From a virus: a DNA stretch of 58,978 nucleotides. The notes below the pieces were generated by a model. That model was not told the DNA's origin. It saw only the letters and a program-made list of their open reading frames with translations, and searched no databases. The stretch lies in the IMG/VR virus record IMGVR_UViG_3300012964_000011, positions 1 through 58,978 of that record; one strand, given 5' to 3'. Each line of letters opens with the position of its first letter. Position 1 is the first letter of the stretch. Below are positions 16,696-26,910 of the stretch, in pieces. A program made the translations under genes and the position numbers.

Positions 16696-17784
16696 TCACT
16701 TGCACGTCTTTAGAGTCTCAGACTTCGAAGTCTGAGACTCTCTTTGTATGTCGTAGGCTCGTGTCCATGCGTCCCACCACCGGGTAGCGTGGTTTTCCAG
16801 TACTAGATGCTCACGAACGATCTCACGCCCTTTAGCGGACATCTCCTGCCGGTACACAGCGTCGTCAGCGAGATGCTTGACTTCCCGGTACCACTCAGCT
16901 GGTTTCTCCGCCAGAATTCCGATACCCAGGGTGTGAATGCGTCGGTACTCGACCCGAGGCGACATCACGCAGGGAACACCGACAGACGCGTACTCCAAAG
17001 GTTTCAACCAACTTTTCGCAGTGTTAAATTCTGACATTGCCAATGGAGCAACACCAACGCCAATTTTAGTGATCATTGATGGCCAGTCTTCAAACGCTGT
17101 GGTTCCTAGACTCCTAGGAAGCTTTGGAAGATCAATAAGTGTATCTAGTCCAGTTAATGATCCAATAGTTACTGTCTCGTACCCTTCACGCATCAAACGT
17201 CCAAGGGATCCACGTAGACGTGTCAAATCTGCACTGTGACAGAAGATGCTGCCTCCGTATCCAATGACAGCTGAGTCCTCGTGTTGGACATCCAGGTAGC
17301 GCCGAGGTACATAGTTGTAGATGACCTCGCCTCGACCATGAGGTGCGTACTTTCGTAGCAGCGCCGGAGTGGACGTCACTACGTACGTGGCATCTTTCAT
17401 TGCTTGCCTGGCATACGATGCCGTATGCGGATTCTTTATCTGCTCAAACCGTTTGCGAAGTCCGTATGACGCAGGGTTGTTAGGATCCACAGTATCTAGA
17501 TCGTCATCTAATTCACAAACGACTGCCGTACCCTGTGCACGGATCAGAGATATTGACTGCATTAGATACCTGTGTGTCGGACGTTGAAACACCATAACGT
17601 CCGCATCTTCTGGATATCTGCATGCAATTACATTATTATCGTATATATCACAATCTATCCTGGATTTCTCTCCTGGATACTCAATATGCACGTCATAGCC
17701 TAGCCGCTGCAATTCCAGCGCAGCCATTATGATCCGGTACTGCCCGCACCCAAACCGGTCAGCTGGATAGACATAGACCCGCAC
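16696..17784 (-). CDS. GT-B fold glycosyltransferase (GT4-like)
   Basis: A 362-residue protein with two Rossmann-like halves. The N-terminus MRVYVYPADRFGCGQYRI is typical of GT-B donors/acceptors, and the C-terminal half holds SEFNTAKSWLKPLEYASVGVPCVMS, the E-x7-E-like region of GT4 enzymes. It is the last gene of the structural/lysis stretch, following a GT2 gene by 3 nt. Its 3' end encodes the terminator hairpin. Probable role: glycosylation of virion proteins. Confidence 0.85.
   Translation of the reverse strand: MRVYVYPADRFGCGQYRIIMAALELQRLGYDVHIEYPGEKSRIDCDIYDNNVIACRYPEDADVMVFQRPTHRYLMQSISLIRAQGTAVVCELDDDLDTVDPNNPASYGLRKRFEQIKNPHTASYARQAMKDATYVVTSTPALLRKYAPHGRGEVIYNYVPRRYLDVQHEDSAVIGYGGSIFCHSADLTRLRGSLGRLMREGYETVTIGSLTGLDTLIDLPKLPRSLGTTAFEDWPSMITKIGVGVAPLAMSEFNTAKSWLKPLEYASVGVPCVMSPRVEYRRIHTLGIGILAEKPAEWYREVKHLADDAVYRQEMSAKGREIVREHLVLENHATRWWDAWTRAYDIQRESQTSKSETLKTCK
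16712..16741. terminator. 30-nt perfect palindrome, bidirectional terminator
   Basis: AGAGTCTCAGACTTC (16712-16726) is followed by its exact complement to 16741. It lies inside the 3' end of the leftward glycosyltransferase gene, just past the stop of the rightward gene, as expected for a shared terminator between convergent units. Confidence 0.75.
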
Positions 17785-17787
17785 TAC

Positions 17788-18396
17788 TTACCACCTACTA
17801 GGTAGACCACTAGTGTTCTTGTCGTGACACCAATACCACGTTTTCTGGACAAGATGTCCTATTGTACCCATCTTATTACAACGTTCTATGAATCCCCAAT
17901 CTTCATTAGATCGCATACCATCTTCATAAATTCCACCTTCGTCTGGCATGATGAATTCTGCCTCTTTGGCGAGATCTGTCTTTACCAGTGTGGTAACTGT
18001 GGTATGTCTAGGATTCTCCGGGTCCCATGGGTCAAGATAGTGCCCAGGGGGGAATACGGGATCATTTTCGTAAACAATACCTCCTTTCATGATTTTGAAC
18101 CATGAATACACAAAATCGTAATTCCAGTCCAGGGCGAATTTGATCAGGTCTTCCAGATGATTTGGCATGAACATGTCGTCATCGTCAAGAAACGCCACCC
18201 AGGGGGTAGATACGGCGTCTAGTGCACGTTGCCTGGTCTTAGCAGCACCTTCCTTGTACACGTCTGTTGTGATGATGTGCGCGAACGCAGGGTACGTCTG
18301 AGCAGACACACTGTTTACACATCGCATGATCTCTGTTTTTCGCGGTGGAATATGAGGTGTACAGACAGTGATCTCAGCACCACGAATGACGTCCAT
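17788..18396 (-). CDS. GT2 family glycosyltransferase
   Basis: A 202-residue GT-A enzyme: ITVCTPHIPPRKTEIMRCVNSV at the N-terminus, FLDDDDMF as the metal/nucleotide-binding DXD, and SNEDWGFIERC as the catalytic-base region near the C-terminus. Start at ATG 18396 has GGGAG upstream, while the longer open frame would begin with TTG. TATAAT (18437-18442) is a possible -10 box. Paired with the GT-B gene downstream. Confidence 0.8.
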   Translation of the reverse strand: MDVIRGAEITVCTPHIPPRKTEIMRCVNSVSAQTYPAFAHIITTDVYKEGAAKTRQRALDAVSTPWVAFLDDDDMFMPNHLEDLIKFALDWNYDFVYSWFKIMKGGIVYENDPVFPPGHYLDPWDPENPRHTTVTTLVKTDLAKEAEFIMPDEGGIYEDGMRSNEDWGFIERCNKMGTIGHLVQKTWYWCHDKNTSGLPSRW

Positions 18397-18521
18397 TTGG
18401 CCAGACTCCCACGGTAGGGTATTTGTTACTATGAATATTATAGCGTGTGTAGGACGCAAGATCTTTACGTCTAGGTAATACAACTACCAGTAGTTGCGAC
18501 ACTCATATGCGATCGTCTATG

Positions 18522-18692
18522 CTATCTCACATTGGATGAACTACGAATGCGGAGATTTTGACAAATCTCCTCTACGTACTCCACTGTCTCCGTTGCCAAC
18601 TCACGAGCACGTACCAAAGCATCCTGTGCTTCCGGTGACGGAGTACGAGTTTTGCGCCTTACAAAGCTCGTGGCGATTGTGAACGGTGCCAT
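18522..18692 (-). CDS. small protein overlapping the holin gene
   Basis: A 56-residue protein beginning MAPFTIATSFVRRKTRTPSP with an acidic helical C-terminal half. AAGGAGG lies 7 nt before ATG 18692, one of the best ribosome-binding sites in the region. It overlaps the 3' end of the holin gene by 34 nt in another frame. No family recognised; lysis accessory is inferred from position. Confidence 0.65.
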   Translation of the reverse strand: MAPFTIATSFVRRKTRTPSPEAQDALVRARELATETVEYVEEICQNLRIRSSSNVR

Positions 18693-18919
18693 GCTACGTC
18701 CTCCTTTACAATTCCCGAGACTTCTGTCAGTTGTAGATTGACTGTATCCATAGCTTTGATAGCAGTCTCTGCGGCAGATCTCCAGGCATCTCTGTCTGTT
18801 TTGATGTCGTCTACCGTTCCCTTGGGGACTATCCATCCCTTTAGAAACATCAGAGCAAACAAACTGAGAAAACCTATCAGACCACCTTGTGTCAGCAGTT
18901 CTGGTGTTAAATTCTCCAT
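18659..18919 (-). CDS. putative holin (single-TM membrane protein)
   Basis: An 86-residue protein with one hydrophobic helix (GGLIGFLSLFALMFLKGWIV, residues 12-31), then a charged helical tail. This is the pattern of small actinophage holin-like proteins encoded beside the endolysin. TACAAT lies exactly 6 nt before the ATG, implying its own leaderless transcript, which would let lysis be timed separately. Confidence 0.7.
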   Translation of the reverse strand: MENLTPELLTQGGLIGFLSLFALMFLKGWIVPKGTVDDIKTDRDAWRSAAETAIKAMDTVNLQLTEVSGIVKEDVAWHRSQSPRAL

Positions 18920-18925
18920 TATTTA

Positions 18926-18931
18926 ATTGTA
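18926..18931 (-). promoter_or_regulatory. -10 box of the holin promoter
   Basis: TACAAT on the leftward strand, 6 nt before ATG 18919. A weak TGAAAT -35 is 17 nt upstream (18949-18954). Same geometry as at 3363, 37394 and 42162. Confidence 0.5.
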
Positions 18932-18968
18932 GAGCATGCAACTTGCAGATTTCATATGGTGCACGTTT

Positions 18969-19883
18969 CTACTGAGACAGCGTAACTCCCGTAGCTCTCA
19001 ACTTATCCATGACAAGTGCCAAATCTGTTTGTAGATTCGTCAATGACGACTGTACAGACAATGCTACTTGTCCAGCAATTGCATCAATGTCAGCTTGTGA
19101 TAGCTGTACGGACGAAACTGGCCTGGATACCAGTGTGTCAAGCTTTGACATCATTTCCATCAGGTAAGCGCGAAGTAGATTCGGCTCGCTGGGCTTTCTA
19201 TCATCTACCTCATGTAAATTAGCAATCATTCGGACAAGAACCAGCACACGTTCCGATGCCAATTCCAAGAGTGCATATTCTTGAGCAGATAGCATAGTTC
19301 CGTTACCTCCAGTCTGCGCCAATGATACAACCAGATCCATTGGGAATCCGGGACCAGGATCGGTATGTGTGCCACCAAACACTGTGGTGCACTGTGCATG
19401 TGTACACACTCCACCATTGGTCAATGTTTGATGATCCTTGAAATACAGCAGCTGTTCCGTGGTCAGTACACGTAACGGGATACCACTACGTTGTGCCATT
19501 AGACGCACTGCTTTGGCCGTAGCCTGGATATCCCGCATATCTGCTGTCCAGGTACTCCTAGACCAGTACGCCTGCCCTGTGACCTCTACAGCGTAACCAT
19601 GCTGGTTAGGTACGTGACTGGCACCATGCCAGGCATCACGAGACAACGGAAGTCCCTGTACCAATGCAGGTGAGAAATCGCCAGCGTAGAAGTGAGCACT
19701 GGTAGGGCTAGAATCTCTGCGATTCTTAGCGTATGTAGCTTCTTCTGTAGGTGTAGCATCATTAGCCGTACAGTGAATCACGATCAACATTCGTTGATTC
19801 GCTGGATCATGTGCATTAGATCCGTATGCCGGTCCAATATAGGAGATGCCTTCACCTGGAAAGTCTGGTGAATCTGTCATCAT
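18969..19883 (-). CDS. endolysin, N-acetylmuramoyl-L-alanine amidase (Amidase_2/PGRP)
   Basis: A 304-residue lysin. Zinc ligands expected for Amidase_2 are H37 (VIHCTAN) and H173 with D175 (GTHTDPGPGFP), with AWHG and HGYAVEV between. It cleaves the amide bond between muramic acid and the stem peptide. Residues 190-304 form a helical, low-complexity tail with no recognised wall-binding repeat. Start may be the second ATG (19880), which has better spacing from AAGG. Confidence 0.9.
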   Translation of the reverse strand: MMTDSPDFPGEGISYIGPAYGSNAHDPANQRMLIVIHCTANDATPTEEATYAKNRRDSSPTSAHFYAGDFSPALVQGLPLSRDAWHGASHVPNQHGYAVEVTGQAYWSRSTWTADMRDIQATAKAVRLMAQRSGIPLRVLTTEQLLYFKDHQTLTNGGVCTHAQCTTVFGGTHTDPGPGFPMDLVVSLAQTGGNGTMLSAQEYALLELASERVLVLVRMIANLHEVDDRKPSEPNLLRAYLMEMMSKLDTLVSRPVSSVQLSQADIDAIAGQVALSVQSSLTNLQTDLALVMDKLRATGVTLSQ

Positions 19884-19899
19884 AAACCTTATTCATAAT

Positions 19900-20526
19900 C
19901 TAGTACGTTCCAGTCAAATAAAATTGCGAATTCTGTACAAAATTTCCAGAGCCTGGAAGAAATAGCAAACTAGTATACGGACCAGCACCACTGTAGTCTC
20001 CGACACCAGTAAGCCATGCTGGAGAGTCACCAGCCGCACGTCCTGCCCCGCCACCCAGGAAAGACCATGAGGGGTATGTGTTACGTACGGAATACCAGGT
20101 TACTACATCCAGCTTATTAGGCCAGAAAAGACCAGCTGTAGACGTTGCTGCTGGTATATATCCTATATAACTAGATGTAGCAGAATTACTTCCTGATGTA
20201 GTTGCGTTAGTTACACCGATACTTGCACCATAAATAAGCGCATATGAATGTCTACCGGCGGTAGCATCACCATTTACACGCATCAATAGATTCGCAAAAT
20301 CTCCTGCGTAATCCCCACGTGCACTGATGAAGACCTGCAAAGTCTTTAATGTACTAGGTACAGTAAACGTCACAGATGCTTCAGTAGCTGCTGTAACTCG
20401 ATACTCAGCTAAGTACGTTTTTACACGACCATTCAGATCGTTGATATCATCCGTAGCATTCTCTGCCCAACCTACGCGTGTATAGTCTCCGGCAACAGGA
20501 GGTACTAGCGGGTATGTAATAGGCAT
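19900..20526 (-). CDS. minor tail / tail-tip protein
   Basis: A 208-residue beta-rich protein of small and polar residues (TSGSNSATSSYIGYI, GGGAGRAAGDS), like distal tail or receptor-binding proteins. It lies between the large minor tail protein and the endolysin. AAGGAATTGAT precedes the ATG. Family not recognised; a trimeric fibre or tip role is inferred. Confidence 0.65.
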   Translation of the reverse strand: MPITYPLVPPVAGDYTRVGWAENATDDINDLNGRVKTYLAEYRVTAATEASVTFTVPSTLKTLQVFISARGDYAGDFANLLMRVNGDATAGRHSYALIYGASIGVTNATTSGSNSATSSYIGYIPAATSTAGLFWPNKLDVVTWYSVRNTYPSWSFLGGGAGRAAGDSPAWLTGVGDYSGAGPYTSLLFLPGSGNFVQNSQFYLTGTY

Positions 20527-20535
20527 ATCAATTCC

Positions 20536-23500
20536 TTAGTAGTTGGTTACCCATACGGTTGTGCCATCCCACACACCAGCAGCTGCTAGTACAACCGGAT
20601 CAGCTTCAACATCAGATACCCACTTACCTAGTTGTCTTGTATCCTGTACCAATTGAACTTTCTGGTTATAGTCAGATCCATTTATTCTATGCTCTACCAG
20701 CATAGAACGCCAATACTGATCTTTGGGAAGACTCAATTGACCGTACTCACCATCAACGATGATACGATCATAGATTTGACGTCTGGAGTCTCCCAATACA
20801 TTTACGTCAAGTTTTGGTTTAGACCAACACACAGCGTCTAGTATGCTCTGTGCTATCTGAGTAGCACTAAGAGCGTCATGGACTCCAGATATGGTTGCAG
20901 GAAGCGCGCGTACACCACGTACAACAATACTGTAAGCGTCCTGTACCTCCACAGTGCTCTGTTCTCCGGCCAGCACTGAGCCATACAACGCTATGGATGG
21001 CCAACCTTTAGTATTGACAAAATACCATTTAGCAAAACCATCAGTAGTTATCGTGACACCAAGTTTATCTGGATACCAAGTATCATCAATAGTAATGACT
21101 ACATGTCCCACAGTGTCGTATGTTCCACTGCCATCAGCGTCAGTGTTTGCTGTGAAGTAGTTAGTAGCGGGTTTGACATCGGCAGTCGCATCGTTTCCAA
21201 CAATTGCACTAATGTCTACATATGTAATTGGATTAGCTACCTGCAACCATACATGTGTACTGGTACTAGGCTCGACTACCAGTAGTGATGTCTCTTTAGA
21301 TGAGTCATTAATTGCTACTTCTTTAGTCTGAAGTGCAGGTATGTTAGTGTACGTCATTGATATTTTATTGAACACCTTTGATATATCATCTGTCAGATCT
21401 ATCTCTCCAACATTACTATTGGATTCCAGTTCCTCTGCTACAAACTGGTTGTGTGGACTGGCTAGGTGTCCTCTCGGATAGAATACGAATCGATCATATT
21501 CGTCTATAAATGTCCAAGCTAGCTCATCTTGAGCATATTCCCCGAGAAGTTCCCAACCAGTTTTTACGGTAGTGTCCGATACACCACGTCTGAAACCATC
21601 TGATCCAATGACACGAGCCGTCGGAGTCCATGTCCTCTGGTCAATCCAGTAGGGGTATGCGGCTAATCCTGCCTCTACACCAGACGTCAGCTGTAGTTCC
21701 GCGATAGGGACTACGGCGCCGTAGTACAACGTAGCCAGATCATCTACTAAAGGAAGACCTGGAGTCGTCATGGCAGTGCCAGGATTATATGTATACAAAT
21801 CTCCATCTATATACATATACAGTGCATTACCTGCAACATCCCATGCAAAACCAACTGCATGCCACTCCCCATCCAGGGGGAGTGTGGGAGTAGAAGTATG
21901 TGAGTATGTTGCGTGTGTTCCGTCATTCAGCATCAAATACAACTGATATGCGGAATCTATACCACACAGAATGCGTGGTGTTGCTGGCATAGCTGGTGCA
22001 CTTTGATACAACTGAAATTCGAATGGATCAAACACATTACGTTCATCACCACGAATGAAGAATTCCAGTCGCCCCACATTGGACGCTTGAGAAAGGAAGT
22101 CATCCCCATCATCCAGGGGAATATCAGTTCCATACCCTTTAGTTATGCCAGTAGCAGTGTCTTTCAAAAGAGTAGCATTGACATATGGTCCTTCACACAT
22201 GTCAACTGGCATTTGAACACCATTAGCGTCCCAGTTCTGTAAACGTACATTCTGCTCATATTTACCGTTAATGTTGGGTCTATTGGTTCTGCCAGACCCG
22301 TGCATGGTCATGTGTAGTCGAGCGCTACTCCTACGTGGAGGTGATGGATAAACACCAAGTTCATGTAGTGTATTCGTAATAACCCATGTGTTATTGCATC
22401 CCTGTAATTCCTCGGCAATGATAGGTCTATCAAATGTCGCACTTAATTTTGTTTTTGTAGTACTTTGTCCTTCTATATTCGCAGAGTATTCTGCCTGTTT
22501 GATCAGGACACTTGCCATTTGTCCATGGAAAATATCTGGCTCTTCAACAATTCCATCATCAGTAACCAGTGGTACAGATATCACCATTGGAGTTATATCA
22601 TTTGGAATCCCATACAAAGGTGAATCTGTGTTGTATGGGTTCAGGAACTCCTGACCACTCATACCACCAGGACCATCAACAACCGGTACCACTGCTTTGG
22701 ACAGTCCAGCACCCCCAGGAGCTGTAGTCACGTTGCTAGGCATTCCATCATCAATAGAGTGCTCTACCGTGATTCCTGTACCTACGTATGGGCTGAAGTC
22801 TTCATATGCTGAAGCACCAGAGTAGCCTACGCTAGCCCAGTCCAGGGAGACGCTGACAGGAGCTCGCACTACCTCCCCCCTGGACATTGCGCGACCGTAC
22901 GTTGTCTCTGCTATCCCCCATCTAAGGGCCATTACTCCGCCCCAGTTGAGGACTGACGTACCACCGGTGTCACGGAAGTAATTGAAGGGTGACCACACTG
23001 GGTAGTCTTCTATGTAGTACCCCCACACAGCACCAGAGTCATTTCCTAGTGTGCTGTCAACTACACCTATTTCAGTGTAGTTGGTCTCATTAATCATAGG
23101 TTGTGCTACAGAAGCAAAGTTATCACGTTTCCAACCTACTGCTACATAGAAGACACCATAATCTGGTATTGTCTGCATGGATAGTCTCGGCACTGCAATG
23201 TTGACGGCACTATCAGACATGATCGTAGATGATGCTAAAATAAGATCATCTATATCATCATATGTATTCTCAAACACACAAACTTGTGCAGTTGACGTAC
23301 TTCCAGCTATGGCGTTATTGAATGTGCAAGTTATCGTCGATCCACTGTCCGCTACTGTGCCTATCTTCCCAAACACAATAGTGTTGTTCATGTCCAACAT
23401 GAGCGTGAATCCGGCAGGGACATTTGGTACACGTGTCCCGATGCCTAGCACTCCATTGTTACGAATACTGGACACACACATGATTAAGTACGGAGTACTG

Positions 23501-23607
23501 GTATCAACATCTGTCCAGGTGGGAGCGACAGGAGATAATGTACCACCGTTAGCGTCTGCTACAACTACACCAGCACCTACCAGTGCAGGACTTATGTTGC
23601 TAAGCAT
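20536..23607 (-). CDS. large minor tail protein with LamG-like domain
   Basis: A 1023-residue tail protein. The middle holds a LamG/concanavalin-like segment (DGEWHAVGFAWDVAGN, then ALYMYIDGDLY), a sugar-binding fold common in receptor-recognition proteins. The N-terminal part is beta-rich. I choose ATG 23607, with AGGAGG 9 nt upstream, over a GTG two codons earlier. It overlaps the previous gene by 8 nt. Probable baseplate hub or receptor-binding role. Confidence 0.8.
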   Translation of the reverse strand: MLSNISPALVGAGVVVADANGGTLSPVAPTWTDVDTSTPYLIMCVSSIRNNGVLGIGTRVPNVPAGFTLMLDMNNTIVFGKIGTVADSGSTITCTFNNAIAGSTSTAQVCVFENTYDDIDDLILASSTIMSDSAVNIAVPRLSMQTIPDYGVFYVAVGWKRDNFASVAQPMINETNYTEIGVVDSTLGNDSGAVWGYYIEDYPVWSPFNYFRDTGGTSVLNWGGVMALRWGIAETTYGRAMSRGEVVRAPVSVSLDWASVGYSGASAYEDFSPYVGTGITVEHSIDDGMPSNVTTAPGGAGLSKAVVPVVDGPGGMSGQEFLNPYNTDSPLYGIPNDITPMVISVPLVTDDGIVEEPDIFHGQMASVLIKQAEYSANIEGQSTTKTKLSATFDRPIIAEELQGCNNTWVITNTLHELGVYPSPPRRSSARLHMTMHGSGRTNRPNINGKYEQNVRLQNWDANGVQMPVDMCEGPYVNATLLKDTATGITKGYGTDIPLDDGDDFLSQASNVGRLEFFIRGDERNVFDPFEFQLYQSAPAMPATPRILCGIDSAYQLYLMLNDGTHATYSHTSTPTLPLDGEWHAVGFAWDVAGNALYMYIDGDLYTYNPGTAMTTPGLPLVDDLATLYYGAVVPIAELQLTSGVEAGLAAYPYWIDQRTWTPTARVIGSDGFRRGVSDTTVKTGWELLGEYAQDELAWTFIDEYDRFVFYPRGHLASPHNQFVAEELESNSNVGEIDLTDDISKVFNKISMTYTNIPALQTKEVAINDSSKETSLLVVEPSTSTHVWLQVANPITYVDISAIVGNDATADVKPATNYFTANTDADGSGTYDTVGHVVITIDDTWYPDKLGVTITTDGFAKWYFVNTKGWPSIALYGSVLAGEQSTVEVQDAYSIVVRGVRALPATISGVHDALSATQIAQSILDAVCWSKPKLDVNVLGDSRRQIYDRIIVDGEYGQLSLPKDQYWRSMLVEHRINGSDYNQKVQLVQDTRQLGKWVSDVEADPVVLAAAGVWDGTTVWVTNY

Positions 23608-24577
23608 ACCCACCGACCTCCTGTAAGATCAGTGTAGCTTCCATCTTGTTATCATCAGTTAGATATATATGTATATCTGGCTCAAATGATATGACGCTGA
23701 CACCAGGTATCCCAGTCCCTGGTCGCCAATCAGATGGAGTGCTTAAACAGTCGCAGTCATCCTCTCCACATGTACAAACCTCTAGCTGAAATTCATCAAA
23801 GTTTATTGATGATCCATCCACAATTGTAGTTTGATCAACACTCACTCTACAGAGACAGTAGGCAGCGTTACCGGGAGCTGTAGCAGTAACGTACATCTGG
23901 AGCCATGAATTATGCACAGTGTTAGTAGGAGTACCACTTGAAGTAGATATATACGCATCATCGGAGTCATACCACAAGATTTGTGGAGTAACTGTCATGA
24001 CTCCGTAAACTCCACCACCATATGTCCAGAAGGAGAACGTGTAGCACCATCCGGAGACAACAGGAGATCCTACGAAGTCCGTTGTAGGAGTATCCAGAGT
24101 GACGGTTACCGGTGTGGCTGCTGGTGCGCCTGTTACCGGGCAAGATGTCAGATCCAGGAGTAGTGATCGGGGACCACGATGGTACACGTCTGCATCACTG
24201 GACAGTCCTACAGTTACACACGTACCAATATCCAGAGTGAACCCGTTTATGTCATTACTCTCACTGGTTGCACTCGACTGGTTCACAGTCAAGATGTTGC
24301 GTTGTCTAGGATCCAGGAGAGCAAACGGTCCGACACCGTTGTGTCCCTGGGCATATTCGTAGATACGGCAGAACTCTTCATAGGACAGAGCATCCCATTG
24401 CAACGTGTACCGTCGCTTACCACCAAGCAACTTCTGTACACGTACTCCACCAGAGGCAAGCGGATACGTTGACACAGGACGTGTTCTGTCTGCCTGGATA
24501 CCAGATCTAGGCCATTCAATGACCTCTAGGAATCCAGGTAGACCGAAGTAGACATTGCGTGGCGGATGAGATCCCAT
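23600..24577 (-). CDS. distal-tail-like minor tail protein
   Basis: A 325-residue protein directly after the tape measure (TAATG overlap), the usual place for the distal tail protein. YTLQWDALSYEEFCRIYEY in the N-terminal part is typical of such proteins, and the middle forms a jelly-roll-like carbohydrate-binding region. It has a cysteine cluster CTCGEDDCDC near the C-terminus. Confidence 0.75.
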   Translation of the reverse strand: MGSHPPRNVYFGLPGFLEVIEWPRSGIQADRTRPVSTYPLASGGVRVQKLLGGKRRYTLQWDALSYEEFCRIYEYAQGHNGVGPFALLDPRQRNILTVNQSSATSESNDINGFTLDIGTCVTVGLSSDADVYHRGPRSLLLDLTSCPVTGAPAATPVTVTLDTPTTDFVGSPVVSGWCYTFSFWTYGGGVYGVMTVTPQILWYDSDDAYISTSSGTPTNTVHNSWLQMYVTATAPGNAAYCLCRVSVDQTTIVDGSSINFDEFQLEVCTCGEDDCDCLSTPSDWRPGTGIPGVSVISFEPDIHIYLTDDNKMEATLILQEVGGYA

Positions 24578-26889
24578 TAGAGCCTACTTCTCGCTGGGTA
24601 GTCGTTATTCCTCTTCCGTCTTCCCTGATCCACCAGAGCCGCCAGTTTCTCTGGTTTCAGTGCAGCCTCTACAGCTCTAGCAATCTCTCGGGTATCCGTA
24701 GATCTGTAACCACCAGACATGCCAGAGGCTACGTTGACGTTCACAGTGAGATTGACGGATGAAGTGTTTGACTCCGAGTAAGATTTTGAGTGAGATTTTG
24801 ACTGGCTTGCAGAAAGCACCCGAGCGATGCCACTACGAACACTCATCAGCTCTGGTCCCTGCTCACCTACCCAGAACGGTTTACCATCGGTTGGAGGGTA
24901 TCCACCAGAAGCATATCCATACATATGAACAGCTGCTACCTGACCATACGACATGGCCTGTAGGTTTAGTCCAAGTTCACGAATTCTTCTATTGATGTAC
25001 GCAATTTTACTTTCTATCCGGCTAGTATCCATAGATACTTTGATGTCAGGATTGATTATCTCATTAAGTTTATCATTTATCTTATTCTTGTAATCATTTA
25101 CAGCCTTAACTGAGTTCTGCAATGTCTCTGTAAGATTTGTCCCAAAAACCTCATCCCAAATTTTGGTTATAGGCCATAAAATGGTAAAAACTGTTTGCAT
25201 AATGATTTCAACGACATACGCAATGATAGTAACCAAACCTATCAATCCGGCCGCCAAGACTTTTTTAAATCCTTCCCATATAGCCACTACAGCCACAATA
25301 GCAGCACCGGTCCATTTAATAGCTGTAGGGATTCCAACTTCGAACGTCCATTTTACTATACCAAATACATCATGAATAGCATGGATGAAGATGTCTTTAT
25401 TCTCAACTATCCAGTTCTTTACGGTTACCAGAGCATCCCACATCTTAGACCAGTCTATGGTCTTCAACTTTTCGAATGGTTCTTGAAGTAGCGGACTAAG
25501 CTCTCTCCAATACCCTTTGATCCGCTCTATTACACCTTTGATCTTGCCCTCAAAACCAGTATCCATAACTGGTGCAATCGCAGGATGCATCAGTGTCGCT
25601 GCCGCCACCATAGGATTGCTAGACACTGGTGCTGGTGCTGGTGTTGGAGTCTGCATCCCGTACCAGAAGTCATACCATTTTTGTCTCAACTGCGGTATTA
25701 CTGTGTTGCCGAACACCATTACCAAATTAGTCAGTGATGGAACTATAGGCTTCACAAAATCGACAGCAAACTGTCTCCACTGGTCAGATAGTGTAGACAA
25801 TCGTCCACCGAGCGTTTTGGACTGCTTGACCATGATACCCATTACACCGGAAGTGTTCTGAATACCATCTATGAGGACAGGGATAGCTTCCTTAGCCGGT
25901 ACCACTCCTTCACGTACAAAATCGCGCATTTCTTGCGTGGTCATCTTGTAGTGCTTTGCGAGTATTCCCCACAAGTCAACACCGGGCATTGAATCAGATA
26001 GCTGGTTCATTTCCTGGGCCATGATCTTGCCCTTGGATGCCATCTGCTGGATAGCTAGAGCTGTAGTGCTCCAACGGCCGCCTGTAGCAGCGATACCGTC
26101 ACCTAACTTGGTGATTGCCGGTATCAGTGAGTCGGCATTCCAACCAATCGTCTTGAACGCTATACTCAGTCGTGCAGCTGGATCCAGGATGTCATCCAGG
26201 GTGAATGGGGTCCATTCTGCCCACTTCTTCAATCCTGTGAATACTTCAGGACCCTTTATATCCCCCCACAACATGTTAAATCTGACTTTGATCATATCCC
26301 ACGATATCGTAGTCTTCAAACCAAGCTCTACAAAAGACCTACCAAGTTCGTAAACTTGTGTAGTCAATGACGAAATTAAGTTCTGTACCGCACTGAATAC
26401 TGAACTGGCAATAGTACCAATAGTAAAGATACCAATACCAATACCACTAATACTTCCACCAAGTCCAATGAAGGAAGATGCAGTAGATGTTATAGAGCTG
26501 ACAATTCCACTAAATGTGCTCTGAGATGCTGCACGTGTGCCATCCAGAGAGGCGATGTGTGACCTGGCAGCTGACTGCCACGCATTCCGGTACAACATCT
26601 CCTGATGTCGTAGGGACGCTTCGAGCGCATTGGTGTTTGCCCGTAGTGCAGACTGCATGGACACTGACATTTGGTGGTTAGCATTTTGACTACTACGAAC
26701 AATGGCACGCATGACATTGTCTACAGATCGGCCTAGCTGGTTGAAACCATGCTCTATAGATCGGATAGTCTCGTTGAATCCAGCCTGCAACATGCGGGTA
26801 GCATTACTGACACCCTGATTGACACTTCGATTCAATGGCGTCAAATCACCAATGATTCGAACCGTGAGCGTATCCATAGGTTGTGTCAT
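24577..26889 (-). CDS. tape measure protein
   Basis: A 770-residue tail length protein. It contains the conserved tape-measure N-terminal region around KWAEWTPFTLDDILDPAARL and IQQMASKGKIMAQEMNQL, then hydrophobic segments (AAIVAVVAIWEG, GLIGLVTIIAYVVEI) and helical stretches. ATG 26889 has GGGGGAACA upstream, the ribosome-binding type shared with the capsid and major tail genes. At 770 residues it predicts a tail on the order of 115 nm using the usual 1.5 A per residue. Confidence 0.9.
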   Translation of the reverse strand: MTQPMDTLTVRIIGDLTPLNRSVNQGVSNATRMLQAGFNETIRSIEHGFNQLGRSVDNVMRAIVRSSQNANHQMSVSMQSALRANTNALEASLRHQEMLYRNAWQSAARSHIASLDGTRAASQSTFSGIVSSITSTASSFIGLGGSISGIGIGIFTIGTIASSVFSAVQNLISSLTTQVYELGRSFVELGLKTTISWDMIKVRFNMLWGDIKGPEVFTGLKKWAEWTPFTLDDILDPAARLSIAFKTIGWNADSLIPAITKLGDGIAATGGRWSTTALAIQQMASKGKIMAQEMNQLSDSMPGVDLWGILAKHYKMTTQEMRDFVREGVVPAKEAIPVLIDGIQNTSGVMGIMVKQSKTLGGRLSTLSDQWRQFAVDFVKPIVPSLTNLVMVFGNTVIPQLRQKWYDFWYGMQTPTPAPAPVSSNPMVAAATLMHPAIAPVMDTGFEGKIKGVIERIKGYWRELSPLLQEPFEKLKTIDWSKMWDALVTVKNWIVENKDIFIHAIHDVFGIVKWTFEVGIPTAIKWTGAAIVAVVAIWEGFKKVLAAGLIGLVTIIAYVVEIIMQTVFTILWPITKIWDEVFGTNLTETLQNSVKAVNDYKNKINDKLNEIINPDIKVSMDTSRIESKIAYINRRIRELGLNLQAMSYGQVAAVHMYGYASGGYPPTDGKPFWVGEQGPELMSVRSGIARVLSASQSKSHSKSYSESNTSSVNLTVNVNVASGMSGGYRSTDTREIARAVEAALKPEKLAALVDQGRRKRNNDYPARSRL

Positions 26890-26910
26890 TGTTCCCCCGT
26901 GCACACTTTG